Origin: Polaromonas sp.
Lineage (GTDB): Bacteria; Pseudomonadota; Gammaproteobacteria; Burkholderiales; Burkholderiaceae_C
Length of the DNA stretch: 64,000 nt
Assembly (NCBI RefSeq): GCF_012927455.1
Contig: NZ_JABBPE010000004.1
Location: 92,218-156,217, forward strand
Direction of reading: 5' to 3'
The notes beneath the pieces were generated by a model. That model saw only the letters and a program-made list of their open reading frames with translations, was not told where the DNA came from and made no database searches. Within the stretch, counting starts at the first letter, position 1; the number at the start of each line of letters is the position of its first letter. A program made the position numbers and the translations under genes. This document shows positions 40,393 to 51,976 of this stretch, piece by piece.

Positions 40393-42114
40393 TTAAAACT
40401 CTTCCCACTCGCCAGCTCCGGCAGGCACTGCGGCCGCCAGCCGCCGGGACGGCAAAGCGCCAGCCACGCGATTGCGCTGCGCTGCGGCAATGGCCTGTTT
40501 GGCCCGTGGCGGCTGCACAGGTGCCGTACGCTGATGGGGGATGGCCACCGTCCGCTGCGGCGCGGCCACAGAGTTGAGTTGCGTCTGACCGAGCTTGAAC
40601 ACGCTGACGACTTGCGACAAGCCGCTGGCTTGCTCTTGCAGTGAGGCTGATGCCGCAGCGGCCTCTTCAACCAGCGCGGCGTTTTGCTGCGTCACCTGGT
40701 CCATTTGCGTCACGGCCTGGTTGATCTGCTCGATGCCTGAGGTCTGCTGCTGGCTGGCCACGGTGATCTCGGCCATGATGTCGGTGACGCGTTTGACGCT
40801 GCCAACGATTTCGTCCATGGTCTTGCCTGCCTCAGCTACCTGCTTGCTGCCTTCTTCAACCTTGTCAACGGAGTCGCCTATCAGGGTCTTGATCTCTTTG
40901 GCGGCTGCAGCACTTCGCTGGGCGAGGTTTCTTACTTCGGCAGCGACCACGGCAAAGCCGCGTCCCTGCTCGCCGGCTCTGGCTGCTTCAACGGCAGCGT
41001 TCAAGGCCAGGATGTTGGTTTGAAAGGCGATACCGTCGATCACGCCGATGATGTCGACGATCTTTTTGGACGAGCTGTTGATGGCGCTCATGGTGTCAAC
41101 CACTTGCGACACGACGCGACCGCCTTTGACCGCTACGTTTGAGGCGGATTCGGCCAGTTGATTGGCCTGGCGGGCGTTGTCGGCGTTTTGCTTGACGGTA
41201 CTCGTCAACTCTTCCATCGACGCGGCGGTTTCTTCAAGCGAGCTGGCCTGCTGCTCGGTGCGCGACGACAAGTCCATGTTGCCGGCGGCGATCTGGCTGG
41301 AGGCTGCTGCAATGGTGTTGGTGCCGATACGGACCTGGCCGACGATGCCGACGAGGCTGTCGTTCATGTCTTTCAATGCTTGCAGCAGTTTTCCCGTTTC
41401 GTCTTTTGTCGTCACTTTGATAAGACTGGTCAAATCGCCAGCGGCGACGGTCTGGGCTACCTTCACCGCAGCATCTATCGGGCCGGTAATACTGCGGATT
41501 ATTGCTGTGGCAAGTAGGCTGACGCAAAGGACGGAAGCCAGCAGGACACCAATGATCAGCTGTTTCAAACGGGCAGCGTCTGCCTGTGCAAAAGATGCTG
41601 TATCGGTGGAGTTTTTTTCGATGAGATCGGATAACGCTGCCATTTCCTTTTCAACAGCGACGAATGTTTCCATGAACTTTGTCAAGCCGGCTTCACTTTT
41701 TTCGGGGCTGTCAAAGGCCAGCGCCACACCAGCCTGACTGGCTTTTAAATACGCGTCAACCAACGGGCGTACTTTGACTATTGCCAGCGCAATATTTGCC
41801 GTGAGCGGTAGTTCTTCATTAGCTTTGAGTGCATCCTGAAAAAATTTGAGGTGCTCCGCCAGTCCCTGCTCAATTGACTTTCGCTGATCGGCCTGTTTTA
41901 GGGTAGCCGCCAATGTCGCCGCCAGAATGTCGGCGCGCAATGCATCGTGCATCATGTCAGCCTCCATATGATTGCGCAGTGCTGCAGTCGCTGTGGAATT
42001 TTTCTGCAAAGCTCCTGCCATTTTGTATTCGCTCCAGAGGCTTGACGCGCCAATAGTCAGCAAAAATAGAATGGAGATCAGTGCAAACACAACCAGGCGT
42101 AACTTAATGCTCAT
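40393..42114 (-). CDS. Methyl-accepting chemotaxis protein, periplasmic four-helix-like sensor, MCP2
   Basis: TM-sensor-TM-HAMP then MCP signalling domain; C-terminal GEWEEF. Confidence 0.93.
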   Translation of the reverse strand: MSIKLRLVVFALISILFLLTIGASSLWSEYKMAGALQKNSTATAALRNHMEADMMHDALRADILAATLAATLKQADQRKSIEQGLAEHLKFFQDALKANEELPLTANIALAIVKVRPLVDAYLKASQAGVALAFDSPEKSEAGLTKFMETFVAVEKEMAALSDLIEKNSTDTASFAQADAARLKQLIIGVLLASVLCVSLLATAIIRSITGPIDAAVKVAQTVAAGDLTSLIKVTTKDETGKLLQALKDMNDSLVGIVGQVRIGTNTIAAASSQIAAGNMDLSSRTEQQASSLEETAASMEELTSTVKQNADNARQANQLAESASNVAVKGGRVVSQVVDTMSAINSSSKKIVDIIGVIDGIAFQTNILALNAAVEAARAGEQGRGFAVVAAEVRNLAQRSAAAAKEIKTLIGDSVDKVEEGSKQVAEAGKTMDEIVGSVKRVTDIMAEITVASQQQTSGIEQINQAVTQMDQVTQQNAALVEEAAAASASLQEQASGLSQVVSVFKLGQTQLNSVAAPQRTVAIPHQRTAPVQPPRAKQAIAAAQRNRVAGALPSRRLAAAVPAGAGEWEEF

Positions 42115-42230
42115 GATCTACTCCAGACGTTGGTGATTAAATGCACTAACTCATCCCGCACAGTCTTAATAGATGCGGGACTGAAAAACCATGGCGCTAA
42201 CAGCAGCCAACGAAACAATTTGAGGAAAAT

Positions 42231-43958
42231 CTAGTACTCGGCTTCGGCAAGTTCACCAACAACGGAAAATTTTTGGCGCGGCGGCCCCTCAATGGCCTGC
42301 TTGGCACGCGGCGGCTGTTTGGGCGCTATGAGCGGCCTGAGTGTGCCGGTGTGCGGGGGCGCGACCACCCGATGACCCTGCTCGCTGTCCAGCCTGAACA
42401 CACTGACCACCTGCGACAGTCCGCTGGCCTGCTCCTGCAGCGAAGCCGCAGTTGCGGCAGCCTCTTCAACCAGCGCGGCGTTTTGCTGCGTCACCTGGTC
42501 CATTTGCGTGATGGCCTGGTTGATCTGCTCGATGCCCGAGGTCTGCTCCTGGCTGGCCACGCTGATCTCGGCCATGATGTCGGTGACGCGTTTGACGCTG
42601 ATCACGATCTCGTCCATGGTCTTGCCGGCCTCTAACACTTGCTTGCTGCCTTCTTCAACCTTGTCAACGGAGTCGCCTATCAGGGTCTTGATCTCTTTGG
42701 CGGCTGCAGCGCTTCGCTGGGCGAGGTTTCTGACTTCGGCGGCGACCACGGCAAAGCCGCGTCCCTGCTCGCCGGCTCTGGCTGCTTCAACGGCAGCGTT
42801 GAGCGCCAGGATGTTGGTTTGAAAGGCGATACCGTCGATCACGCCGATGATGTCGACGATCTTTTTGGACGAGCTGTTGATGGCGCTCATGGTGTCGACT
42901 ACTTGGGACACGACGCGACCGCCTTTGACCGCTACGTTTGACGCGGACTCGGCGAGCTGGTTGGCCTGGCGGGCGTTGTCGGCGTTTTGCTTGACAGTAC
43001 TCGTCAACTCTTCCATCGACGCGGCGGTTTCTTCAAGCGAGCTGGCCTGCTGCTCGGTGCGCGACGACAGGTCCATGTTGCCGGCGGCGATCTGGCTGGA
43101 GGCTGTGGCTATGGTGTCGGTGCCCTGGCGGACTTTGCCCACAATGGTGGCAAGTTTGGACTGCATGTTTTTCAGTGCGAAGAGTAAGCTGGCGTCATCG
43201 CCTGGACGAGTCCTGACATCAACACTCAGGTCACCAGCCGCAATAGACCAGAGAACTCGCGCGGCGTAAGCAGGTTCACCGCCCAATTGACGCTGCAACA
43301 AGCGAGCTACCCCCACGCCCAAAGCAATACTGACCGCGATGCCGCCCAAGGCCATGGCCACCATCAACAGGCGCGACGCTTCGTATGTGCCGATCGCTTT
43401 TTCCATGCTCGTCTTAGCCCGCTGGTCACTGCGCACCACCATGTGCTTGAGAACCTCTTCGAGTGCACGGGAATCCTTCAACAACTGCGCGCTGTCCTCA
43501 GCCACTCGGCTGTCAAACTGCGTACTGTCCAAGGACTGCCTGGAAACCAGCGCCACAAAATCAGTCAGGCGCTGTTTCAGCGGTGGAATCAGCCCCTCAT
43601 ACTGCCGATACAGCTTGTTGCCTTCGGTGTCCTCATCAAACAGGAACTTGACCTCAGCCATACGGGTTTCGAGATCAGTCACGGCGGACTTTATCCCCAC
43701 CGCGTCGTATTTTCGCTCCCCTAGCGTGGAGGCCGAAAGCAGGCTCATTTGAGCCCGGCTGGCGTAAAGCAGATGGATGTTGGCCTCCTGGATGACCTTC
43801 AATGCCCGCATTTCGTGGCTGTAAAGACTTTCGGTTGAAGCACTAATACGCCCCATGTAAAAGATTCCAAGCCCACCTACCGCAGCACCCACCGCCGCAA
43901 CGAGCAAGAAACTAAGCACTAGCTTGACGGAGACACGAAGCTGATAGAACCACTGCAT
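42231..43958 (-). CDS. Methyl-accepting chemotaxis protein (Tar-like four-helix sensor), MCP3
   Basis: TM-sensor-TM-HAMP then MCP signalling domain; C-terminus GELAEAEY without WExF pentapeptide. Confidence 0.93.
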   Translation of the reverse strand: MQWFYQLRVSVKLVLSFLLVAAVGAAVGGLGIFYMGRISASTESLYSHEMRALKVIQEANIHLLYASRAQMSLLSASTLGERKYDAVGIKSAVTDLETRMAEVKFLFDEDTEGNKLYRQYEGLIPPLKQRLTDFVALVSRQSLDSTQFDSRVAEDSAQLLKDSRALEEVLKHMVVRSDQRAKTSMEKAIGTYEASRLLMVAMALGGIAVSIALGVGVARLLQRQLGGEPAYAARVLWSIAAGDLSVDVRTRPGDDASLLFALKNMQSKLATIVGKVRQGTDTIATASSQIAAGNMDLSSRTEQQASSLEETAASMEELTSTVKQNADNARQANQLAESASNVAVKGGRVVSQVVDTMSAINSSSKKIVDIIGVIDGIAFQTNILALNAAVEAARAGEQGRGFAVVAAEVRNLAQRSAAAAKEIKTLIGDSVDKVEEGSKQVLEAGKTMDEIVISVKRVTDIMAEISVASQEQTSGIEQINQAITQMDQVTQQNAALVEEAAATAASLQEQASGLSQVVSVFRLDSEQGHRVVAPPHTGTLRPLIAPKQPPRAKQAIEGPPRQKFSVVGELAEAEY

Positions 43959-44163
43959 TATTTTTTTCCTTTGAGATTCTGTTGATATCGAATCGTACTG
44001 GCAGGGATGACGGCTGATCAGACTTGAATATTTAGCACTTGGTGATCAGCGCAACTCCGAATCCTCATGACCGGGGCGGCGAGCGTACAGCTATGAAGCG
44101 GGATGCCGACATCCTGGCAAAGCAAGCTGACAAGCCTGCATGAACGAACGTCGGGTCATCAAA

Positions 44164-45936
44164 CTAAAACTCTTCCCACTCGCCGGAAGGCGTGGCGGCC
44201 GCCAGCTGCCTGGACGGCATAGGCAAGCTGCCCCGCTTGGGTTTGGTTACGGTGATGGCCGGGTTGGCCGCCGGCGGCCGCCGGTGCGTGGGCTGCTGAT
44301 GGCTCGCTACCGTGCGCCGGGACGGGATCGCGTCAATTTGCTGGCCGCCCTCGAGCCGGAATAAGCTGACCACCTGGCTCAAGCCGCTGGCCTGCTCTTG
44401 CAGCGACTGCGCCGCTGCCGCCGCCTCTACGACCAGCGCCGCGTTTTGCTGCGTCACCTGGTCCATCTGCGTGATCGCCTGGTTGATCTGCTCGATGCCC
44501 GAGGTCTGCTCCTGGCTCGCTGCCGTGATCTCGGCCATGATGTCGGTCACGCGCTTGACGCTGTCGACGATCTCGTCCATCGTCTTGCCCGCTTCAAGCA
44601 CCTGCTTGCTGCCTTCTTCGACCTTGTCGACCGAGTCGCCGATCAAGGTCTTGATCTCTTTGGCCGCCGCCGCCGAGCGCTGGGCCAGGTTTCGGACCTC
44701 GGCTGCCACCACCGCAAAGCCCCTGCCTTGCTCGCCGGCCCGCGCCGCTTCGACCGCCGCATTCAAGGCCAGGATATTGGTCTGAAAGGCGATGCCGTCG
44801 ATCACGCCGATGATGTCAACGATCTTTCTGGATGAGGTGTTGATCACGCCCATGGTCTGCACCACCTGGGCAACGACTTGGCCGCCCTTGACGGCTACGC
44901 CGGAGGCCGAGACCGCCAACTGGTTGGCCTGGCAGGCGTTGTCGGCGTTTTGCTTGACGGTGCTCGTCAGCTCTTCCATCGAGGCGGCGGTTTCTTCCAG
45001 CGAGCTGGCCTGCTGCTCGGTGCGGGACGACAGGTCCAGGTTGCCCGCGGCAATCTCGCTGGACGCCGTGGCCACCGCATCCACATTGGCGCTGATATCG
45101 GAGACCACCGCCAACAGGTTGGCGCTCATCTGATTCAAGGCGAGCAGCAGGGGTTTGGCCTCGTCAGTGGGATGTATCTCGAACTTGACGAGATCACCCC
45201 CGGCAATGGCTCGCGCCACTTTGGCGGCATTGTCCAAAGGACGGAAAACCGTGCGGACAAGGAAGTAGCCAAAGCCAGCCCAGGCCAGCGAAGAAGCCAC
45301 GACACCAGCCGCAATAACATCAGGCACCCAATCGGCCTGGCTCGATGACATGGCCAGCAGACTGACTTCGCGCCAGGCCAGCCCCCCCAGCACCAGTGTC
45401 AGCGTGGCAGCCAGGGCCGTTGCCCCGAGAACCCGTTGAGAGATCGGAATTCGGCGCACGCCCGCCATGGGTGCAGCCCACAGCGGCTTGACCACTTCAC
45501 CCCGGTGAATGCTTAACCCGGCTGCATGGCCCTCCCTGAACTTGCGATAAAGCTGCGCAGCCTCGACCACCTGCGAGGGTTCAGGTCTGTTGCGCACTGA
45601 CATGTAACCCTGGGTCACGCCGTTCTGGCGTATCGGGGCGACGTTGGCCTGTACCCAGTAAAAGTCGCCATTCTTGCGCCGGTTCTTGACCAGACCGGTC
45701 CATGGCAGGTCGCTGGCCAGCGTTTTCCACATGTCGGCAAAGGCTTCTGCCGGCATGTCGGGATGCCGAAGAATGTTGTGCGCCTTGCCTGTCAGTTCGT
45801 GCAGGTCGAAGCCGCTGACCTCGACAAAGATCGGGTTTGCATAGGTGATGCGTCCCTTGAGGTCGGTGCGAGATACCAGCGCCTTGTCGTGAGGGATTTT
45901 GTATTCGTTGTTCGTGACAGGTAGGTTGACACGCAT
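44164..45936 (-). CDS. Methyl-accepting chemotaxis protein with PAS domain (Aer-like), MCP4
   Basis: [39 protein letters not shown] signalling domain; C-terminal GEWEEF. Confidence 0.93.
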   Translation of the reverse strand: MRVNLPVTNNEYKIPHDKALVSRTDLKGRITYANPIFVEVSGFDLHELTGKAHNILRHPDMPAEAFADMWKTLASDLPWTGLVKNRRKNGDFYWVQANVAPIRQNGVTQGYMSVRNRPEPSQVVEAAQLYRKFREGHAAGLSIHRGEVVKPLWAAPMAGVRRIPISQRVLGATALAATLTLVLGGLAWREVSLLAMSSSQADWVPDVIAAGVVASSLAWAGFGYFLVRTVFRPLDNAAKVARAIAGGDLVKFEIHPTDEAKPLLLALNQMSANLLAVVSDISANVDAVATASSEIAAGNLDLSSRTEQQASSLEETAASMEELTSTVKQNADNACQANQLAVSASGVAVKGGQVVAQVVQTMGVINTSSRKIVDIIGVIDGIAFQTNILALNAAVEAARAGEQGRGFAVVAAEVRNLAQRSAAAAKEIKTLIGDSVDKVEEGSKQVLEAGKTMDEIVDSVKRVTDIMAEITAASQEQTSGIEQINQAITQMDQVTQQNAALVVEAAAAAQSLQEQASGLSQVVSLFRLEGGQQIDAIPSRRTVASHQQPTHRRPPAANPAITVTKPKRGSLPMPSRQLAAATPSGEWEEF

Positions 45937-46026
45937 GGTGGGTATCTCCGTTTAAAGACGGCTGAAAAATGACAGGGATGTTGACTCACTCGCCAGCGTC
46001 GCTGGGCAGCGATCCTCACCCCCGGC

Positions 46027-47745
46027 TCAAAACGCTTCCCAATCACCTGCGCTTGTGGGCGTGGCGGCCGCCAGCTGCCTGGACGGCATAGGCAAGCTGC
46101 CCCGCTTGGGTTTGGTTACGGCGATGGCTGGGTTGGCCGCCGGCGGCTGCAGGTGCGCGGGCTGCTGATGGCTCGCTGCCGTGCGCCGGGACGGGATCGC
46201 GTCAATTTGCTGGCTGCCTTCGAGCCGGAATACGCTGACCACCTGGCTCAAGCCGCTGGCCTGCTCTTGCAGCGACTGCGCCGCTGCGGCGGCTTCTTCG
46301 ACTAGCGCCGCGTTTTGCTGCGTCACCTGGTCCATTTGCGTGATGGCCTGGTTGATCTGCTCGATGCCCGAAGTCTGCTCCTGGCTGGCCACGCTGATCT
46401 CGGCCATGATGTCGGTGACGCGTTTGACGCTTCCGACGATTTCGTCCATGGTCTTGCCTGCCTCTAACACTTGCTTGCTGCCTTCTTCAACCTTGTCAAC
46501 GGAGTCGCCTATCAGGGTCTTGATCTCTTTGGCGGCTGCAGCGCTTCGCTGGGCGAGGTTTCTGACTTCGGCGGCGACCACGGCAAAGCCGCGTCCCTGC
46601 TCGCCGGCTCTGGCTGCTTCAACGGCAGCGTTGAGCGCCAGGATGTTGGTTTGAAAGGCGATACCGTCGATCACGCCGATGATGTCGACGATCTTTTTGG
46701 ACGAGCTGTTGATGGCGCTCATGGTGTCGACTACTTGGGACACGACGCGACCGCCTTTGACCGCTACGTTTGACGCGGACTCGGCGAGCTGGTTGGCCTG
46801 GCGGGCGTTGTCGGCGTTTTGCTTGACAGTACTCGTCAACTCTTCCATCGACGCGGCGGTTTCTTCAAGCGAGCTGGCCTGCTGCTCGGTGCGCGACGAC
46901 AGGTCCATGTTGCCGGCGGCGATCTGGCTGGACGCAGTGGCTATGGTGTCGGTGCCCTGGCGGACCTCGGATATGGCGTCCACCAGCTTGTCGCGCATGG
47001 TGTTCAGTGCACCCATCATGGCGCTCACTTCATCATTGCCGTGGTCGGTCGCTGCGGCATCAAGATGGAGCTCGGCCAATTCGTTGGCCCTTTTTGTTGC
47101 CATATTCAAGCGTTTCGACATGCTGCGCACCATCAAAATGGTAAAAGTTAAAGCCCCTGCAATCACTAAAACACAACTAACCAGCATCCAGGTTGCGACA
47201 GTTTGCAAGTCGGCGTTACGCTGCTCGGACCCGGCTTCGGCTTCCTTGCTCAAAAGGTTGATTAGCTTTCCAATCGCAGCGACCGTTGAACGCCCTGCAG
47301 GAGTGAGATCCCTGTCGCGCAGTATGGCGGCTTCTTCTATCTCGCCGCCGATCAGCTTATCAACCCAACGCACACGAGCGGTAGCGTATTTTTTATAGTT
47401 TTCATTAACATCACGCATAGCCGCACGACTCGAATCGGACAGCGGAAGACTAGAAAATGTTTGAACGTGCTTATCAAAATCAGCATAGTTTTTGCTGTCG
47501 CTTTGTACGAGTTTTTGTCGCTCATCTGAATCCGCAATACTTCGATATTGAGCCGTTCCCAAGCGCAAAGCCCACAGCGAGCTGTTGGCATCCGCAAGAG
47601 CAGCGGTGGCCAACGTCTCGCTTTTGTAAGTACGTTCATTGGCATCACGGGTTGTACTTGATTGCCACAGTGCAACGCCGCAGACACTGACCAGGCTGGT
47701 AATCAGGCCGCCGACCAGCCATTGAAGTTTTGAAGTTATTTTCAT
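46027..47745 (-). CDS. Methyl-accepting chemotaxis protein, periplasmic helical sensor, MCP5
   Basis: TM-sensor-TM-HAMP then MCP signalling domain; C-terminal GDWEAF. Confidence 0.93.
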   Translation of the reverse strand: MKITSKLQWLVGGLITSLVSVCGVALWQSSTTRDANERTYKSETLATAALADANSSLWALRLGTAQYRSIADSDERQKLVQSDSKNYADFDKHVQTFSSLPLSDSSRAAMRDVNENYKKYATARVRWVDKLIGGEIEEAAILRDRDLTPAGRSTVAAIGKLINLLSKEAEAGSEQRNADLQTVATWMLVSCVLVIAGALTFTILMVRSMSKRLNMATKRANELAELHLDAAATDHGNDEVSAMMGALNTMRDKLVDAISEVRQGTDTIATASSQIAAGNMDLSSRTEQQASSLEETAASMEELTSTVKQNADNARQANQLAESASNVAVKGGRVVSQVVDTMSAINSSSKKIVDIIGVIDGIAFQTNILALNAAVEAARAGEQGRGFAVVAAEVRNLAQRSAAAAKEIKTLIGDSVDKVEEGSKQVLEAGKTMDEIVGSVKRVTDIMAEISVASQEQTSGIEQINQAITQMDQVTQQNAALVEEAAAAAQSLQEQASGLSQVVSVFRLEGSQQIDAIPSRRTAASHQQPAHLQPPAANPAIAVTKPKRGSLPMPSRQLAAATPTSAGDWEAF

Positions 47746-47875
47746 TATGTGTATTCTGGATTCACGTATTGGCTGGCTTCATGACACGGCCCGTAAAGCC
47801 AACGCCATCTTGCGGCGCGGCATCAGCGTGCCCAACCAAATTCGTCAGCTTGTTGTAGATTGCATGAGCGCCTTT

Positions 47876-49612
47876 TTAGAACTCTTCCCACTCGCCTGCC
47901 CCAAGAGGCACTGCGGCTGCAGCAAGCCGCCTGGATGGCAAAACGCTTGCGCCCTGCTGGCGCTGCGGTGCTGCAATAGCGTGTTTGGCTGGTGGAGGCT
48001 GCCGGAGCGCCGAGCGCGCCTGGGCGGCTGCTGCGCGCCGGGCTGGGGCCACTGAGTTGCTCTGCTCTTGATCAAGGTTGAACGAACTCACGACTTGCGA
48101 CAAGCCGCTGGCTTGCTCTTGCAGTGAGGCTGCTGCCGCGGCAGCCTCTTCAACCAGCGCGGCGTTTTGCTGCGTCACCTGGTCCATTTGCGTGATGGCC
48201 TGGTTGATCTGCTCGATGCCTGAGGTCTGCTGCTGGCTGGCCACGCTGATCTCGGCCATGATGTCGGTGACGCGTTTGACGCTGCCAACGATCTCGTCCA
48301 TGGTCTCGCCTGCCTCTAACACTTGCTTGCTGCCTTCTTCAACCTTGTCAACGGAGTCGCCTATCAGGGTCTTGATCTCTTTGGCTGCTGCAGCGCTTCG
48401 CTGGGCGAGGTTTCTGACTTCGGCGGCGACCACGGCAAAGCCGCGTCCCTGCTCGCCGGCTCTGGCTGCTTCAACGGCAGCGTTGAGCGCCAGGATGTTG
48501 GTTTGAAAGGCGATACCGTCGATCACGCCGATGATGTCGACGATCTTTTTGGACGAGCTGTTGATGGCGCTCATGGTGTCGACTACTTGGGACACGACGC
48601 GACCGCCTTTGACCGCTACGTTTGACGCGGACTCGGCGAGCTGGTTGGCCTGGCGGGCGTTGTCGGCGTTTTGCTTGACAGTACTCGTCAACTCTTCCAT
48701 CGACGCGGCGGTTTCTTCAAGCGAGCTGGCCTGCTGCTCGGTGCGCGACGACAGGTCCATGTTGCCGGCGGCGATCTGGCTGGAGGCTGTGGCTATGGTC
48801 TCGGTGCCCTGGCGGACTTCTCCGACGATCTTGACCAGGCTGGCGTTCATGTCTTTTAGCGCTTGCAGCAGCTGGCCGGTTTCGTCCTTGGAGTTGACTT
48901 CGATATGGCTGGTCAGATCACCGGCGGCAACGGTCTGCGCAACTTTGACCGCGGCATTGATCGGGATCGTGATGGATCGGGTGATGAGCCATGCGATAAA
49001 CGTGCCCAGCAGCACCGCCAGGCCGGTCAGCGCCAGCATGAGCAGCAGCGTCGAGTTGTACATCTCTTCGACCGCGGCCACCTCCAGCTTGTTGACGGCC
49101 CTCTGCATTTCGATGTTCTCGTCCAGTGTAGCGAGCCATTTCGTCGTCGCAGGGCCTGCCTCCTTCAGCAGCAGCTCGATAGCCTCGACGTCCTTGTTGG
49201 CCTTGGCCAGCGCGATTACCTTGTCGTTGAGCGGCCGCGCGGCGAGCCGGGCATCCTTCATCTTGATGCGGATGGCCTTTCCCTCCTCGCTCGTTGCGGT
49301 CTTTTCCAGGGCTTCGAGGGCGGTGTTGTACTTGTTGCGGGCGTCCTCAATCTTCTTCATTTCAAACGCAATGGCCGCCTCGTCGCTGAGCAACACCATA
49401 GTGCGGATCACGCGCGACACCACGTGCACGGCCTCAATCATGTCCTCCACCAGAATCATCTTGGCGACATCGACATTGACAATCTCGTCAAGCGACCGTT
49501 TCGTCTGACTAATGCCGTTGATGCCAATTCCTGCCACGCCTGTCAGCAAAAGCAGCACGATAGCGAAGCCGGAGCCCAGGCGAGTGCCAATCTTTAAGTT
49601 TTTTATATTCAT
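47876..49612 (-). CDS. Methyl-accepting chemotaxis protein, 4HB_MCP-like sensor, MCP6
   Basis: N-terminus [33 protein letters not shown] typical of 4HB MCPs; C-terminal GEWEEF. Confidence 0.93.
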   Translation of the reverse strand: MNIKNLKIGTRLGSGFAIVLLLLTGVAGIGINGISQTKRSLDEIVNVDVAKMILVEDMIEAVHVVSRVIRTMVLLSDEAAIAFEMKKIEDARNKYNTALEALEKTATSEEGKAIRIKMKDARLAARPLNDKVIALAKANKDVEAIELLLKEAGPATTKWLATLDENIEMQRAVNKLEVAAVEEMYNSTLLLMLALTGLAVLLGTFIAWLITRSITIPINAAVKVAQTVAAGDLTSHIEVNSKDETGQLLQALKDMNASLVKIVGEVRQGTETIATASSQIAAGNMDLSSRTEQQASSLEETAASMEELTSTVKQNADNARQANQLAESASNVAVKGGRVVSQVVDTMSAINSSSKKIVDIIGVIDGIAFQTNILALNAAVEAARAGEQGRGFAVVAAEVRNLAQRSAAAAKEIKTLIGDSVDKVEEGSKQVLEAGETMDEIVGSVKRVTDIMAEISVASQQQTSGIEQINQAITQMDQVTQQNAALVEEAAAAAASLQEQASGLSQVVSSFNLDQEQSNSVAPARRAAAAQARSALRQPPPAKHAIAAPQRQQGASVLPSRRLAAAAVPLGAGEWEEF

Positions 49613-49662
49613 ATTTAATCCTTGCAGGTTCGATCAATGCGATGAGATTGATGCTTCATTGA

Positions 49663-50193
49663 CTAGGGGGTTCCAACCGCCAGTTTTTCAATCAGGCCCA
49701 TCTCGCTGCTGGACATCAGCTTGTCCAGATCGACCAGTATCAGCATGCGCTCGTCCAGCGTTCCCAGACCAATCAGGTAGGCCGTGTCCAACACCGAGCC
49801 CATCTCGGGCGCCGGCTTGATCTGCTCGGGCGTCAAGGTGATCACGTCCGATACGCTGTCAACCACCATGCCCATGACTCGGCTGGCCAGGTTGAGTATG
49901 ATCACCACGGTGAACTGGTCGTAAGTCGGCGTTCCCAGGTTGAACTTGATGCGCATGTCAATGATGGGCACGATGATGCCGCGCAGATTGACCACGCCTT
50001 TGATGTGCTCGGGCGCATTGGCGATACGCGTGACGGTGTCGTAGCCGCGCAGCTCCTGCACCTTCTGGATATCAATGCCGTATTCTTCCTGGCCCAGCGT
50101 GAAGGCCAGAACTTCCATGGCCGCGGTGGCGGATGCCGCCGAAGATACGTCTACTGGGGCGGCGGAGTTGGAATGGTTTGATGCGGTGTGCAT
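49663..50193 (-). CDS. cheW: Chemotaxis coupling protein CheW
   Basis: [56 protein letters not shown]. Confidence 0.95.
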   Translation of the reverse strand: MHTASNHSNSAAPVDVSSAASATAAMEVLAFTLGQEEYGIDIQKVQELRGYDTVTRIANAPEHIKGVVNLRGIIVPIIDMRIKFNLGTPTYDQFTVVIILNLASRVMGMVVDSVSDVITLTPEQIKPAPEMGSVLDTAYLIGLGTLDERMLILVDLDKLMSSSEMGLIEKLAVGTP

Positions 50194-50213
50194 GATTTTT
50201 AAATGGCTTGTAT

Positions 50214-51932
50214 TTAGAACGTTTCCCAGTCGCCATCGGCGGTGGCCAATGCGGGTGCGGGGGCTGACTTGCGATGCGGCGCGGCGATGGCGTGTTTGGC
50301 GCGGGGTGGCTGCTGGTGTGCAGGCGCGCGCCTGGCAGCTGCCGTGCGCTGAGGTGCTGGCGCATGATCAAGCCGACTGTCATCGAGCTTGAACACACTG
50401 ACGACTTGCGACAAGCCGCTAGCCTGCTCTTGCAGCGACTGCGCCGCTGCGGCGGCTTCTTCGACTAGCGCGGCGTTTTGCTGCGTCACCTGGTCCATTT
50501 GCGTGATGGCCTGGTTGATCTGCTCGATGCCCGAAGTCTGCTCCTGGCTGGCCACGCTGATCTCGGCCATGATGTCGGTGACGCGTTTGACGCTTCCGAC
50601 GATTTCGTCCATGGTCTTGCCTGCCTCTAACACTTGCTTGCTGCCTTCTTCAACCTTGTCAACGGAGTCGCCTATCAGGGTCTTGATCTCTTTGGCGGCT
50701 GCAGCGCTTCGCTGGGCGAGGTTTCTGACTTCGGCGGCGACCACGGCAAAGCCGCGTCCCTGCTCGCCGGCTCTGGCTGCTTCAACGGCAGCGTTGAGCG
50801 CCAGGATGTTGGTTTGAAAGGCGATACCGTCGATCACGCCGATGATGTCGACGATCTTTTTGGACGAGCTGTTGATGGCGCTCATGGTGTCGACTACTTG
50901 GGACACGACGCGACCGCCTTTGACCGCTACGTTTGACGCGGACTCGGCGAGCTGGTTGGCCTGGCGGGCGTTGTCGGCGTTTTGCTTGACAGTACTCGTC
51001 AACTCTTCCATCGACGCGGCGGTTTCTTCAAGCGAGCTGGCCTGCTGCTCGGTGCGCGACGACAGGTCCATGTTGCCGGCGGCGATCTGGCTGGAGGCTG
51101 CGGCAATGGTGTTGGTGCCGATACGGACCTGGCCGACGACTTTGGCCAGGCTATCGCGCATCGTTTTCATTGCGAACAGCAAGCTGGATTGATCGTTGAC
51201 TTTGGTATTGACCGTTACCGCAAGGTCACCTGACGCAATTTGTCGGGCGATGTCGGTGGCCTCTTCTGGCTCACCGCCGATTGACCTCTCAATGCCGCGA
51301 ATGACAAGCAGAACTATCGCGCTTAAAGCAATGCCAATGCCGCAAAGCAGTAGAGCGGATCTCCACAGATTTTGAATAAAGGCATCGCGCAAGTCGTCCA
51401 GATAGAGCCCCGTGATGAAGGTCCAATCCCAAGGCTTGAAGGTTAGAACATAAGCGCCCTTGGGAAACACCTGCTTTTGATCTGCATTGCCGGGCTTTGT
51501 CCATACATATTCGATCCAGCCTTCTCCCACACCTTTTGCGATGCTCGCAACATTCTTATATAAATATTGACCGTTCGGATCCTTAAAATCAGCGACATCT
51601 TTGCCCACAATTTCCGGCTTCATAGGGTGCATGAGCATGGTCGGCTGAGAATTGATAACGGTGTAATAACCATCCTTCCCATAGCGCATGGCTTTAAGCC
51701 TAGCCAGCGCCTGTTTTTGCGCCTCCGCCAGCGGCAATGCACCTGACGAAGCCAGATCGGCATATTCCTTGACCGTTGACATCCCCACGTCAGTCGCAAA
51801 CTTCAAGGCGATCTGGCGTTCTTCAAAACGCAGGAACTTGGCCTGAAAAATTGCAACCGTGGTGATGCCCAATAGGCAAAACCAGCTAACAACGAGCGGC
51901 AGATAGAGTTTGGTGCGAAATGTTAGTTTCAT
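50214..51932 (-). CDS. Methyl-accepting chemotaxis protein with single Cache-type sensor, MCP7
   Basis: Cache-like [41 protein letters not shown] signalling domain; C-terminal GDWETF. Confidence 0.93.
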   Translation of the reverse strand: MKLTFRTKLYLPLVVSWFCLLGITTVAIFQAKFLRFEERQIALKFATDVGMSTVKEYADLASSGALPLAEAQKQALARLKAMRYGKDGYYTVINSQPTMLMHPMKPEIVGKDVADFKDPNGQYLYKNVASIAKGVGEGWIEYVWTKPGNADQKQVFPKGAYVLTFKPWDWTFITGLYLDDLRDAFIQNLWRSALLLCGIGIALSAIVLLVIRGIERSIGGEPEEATDIARQIASGDLAVTVNTKVNDQSSLLFAMKTMRDSLAKVVGQVRIGTNTIAAASSQIAAGNMDLSSRTEQQASSLEETAASMEELTSTVKQNADNARQANQLAESASNVAVKGGRVVSQVVDTMSAINSSSKKIVDIIGVIDGIAFQTNILALNAAVEAARAGEQGRGFAVVAAEVRNLAQRSAAAAKEIKTLIGDSVDKVEEGSKQVLEAGKTMDEIVGSVKRVTDIMAEISVASQEQTSGIEQINQAITQMDQVTQQNAALVEEAAAAAQSLQEQASGLSQVVSVFKLDDSRLDHAPAPQRTAAARRAPAHQQPPRAKHAIAAPHRKSAPAPALATADGDWETF

Positions 51933-51976
51933 ATCAAGGTCACGAATCAGTAGGCAGACAAGTACGGAAAGGGCTT

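Noticed and set aside
38839-50936. Repeated identical ~100-aa plus-strand ORFs ([22 protein letters not shown]...) in the MCP array
   Set aside because: They are the antisense of the conserved MCP signalling block, so their repetition follows from the MCP identity rather than a hidden gene family.
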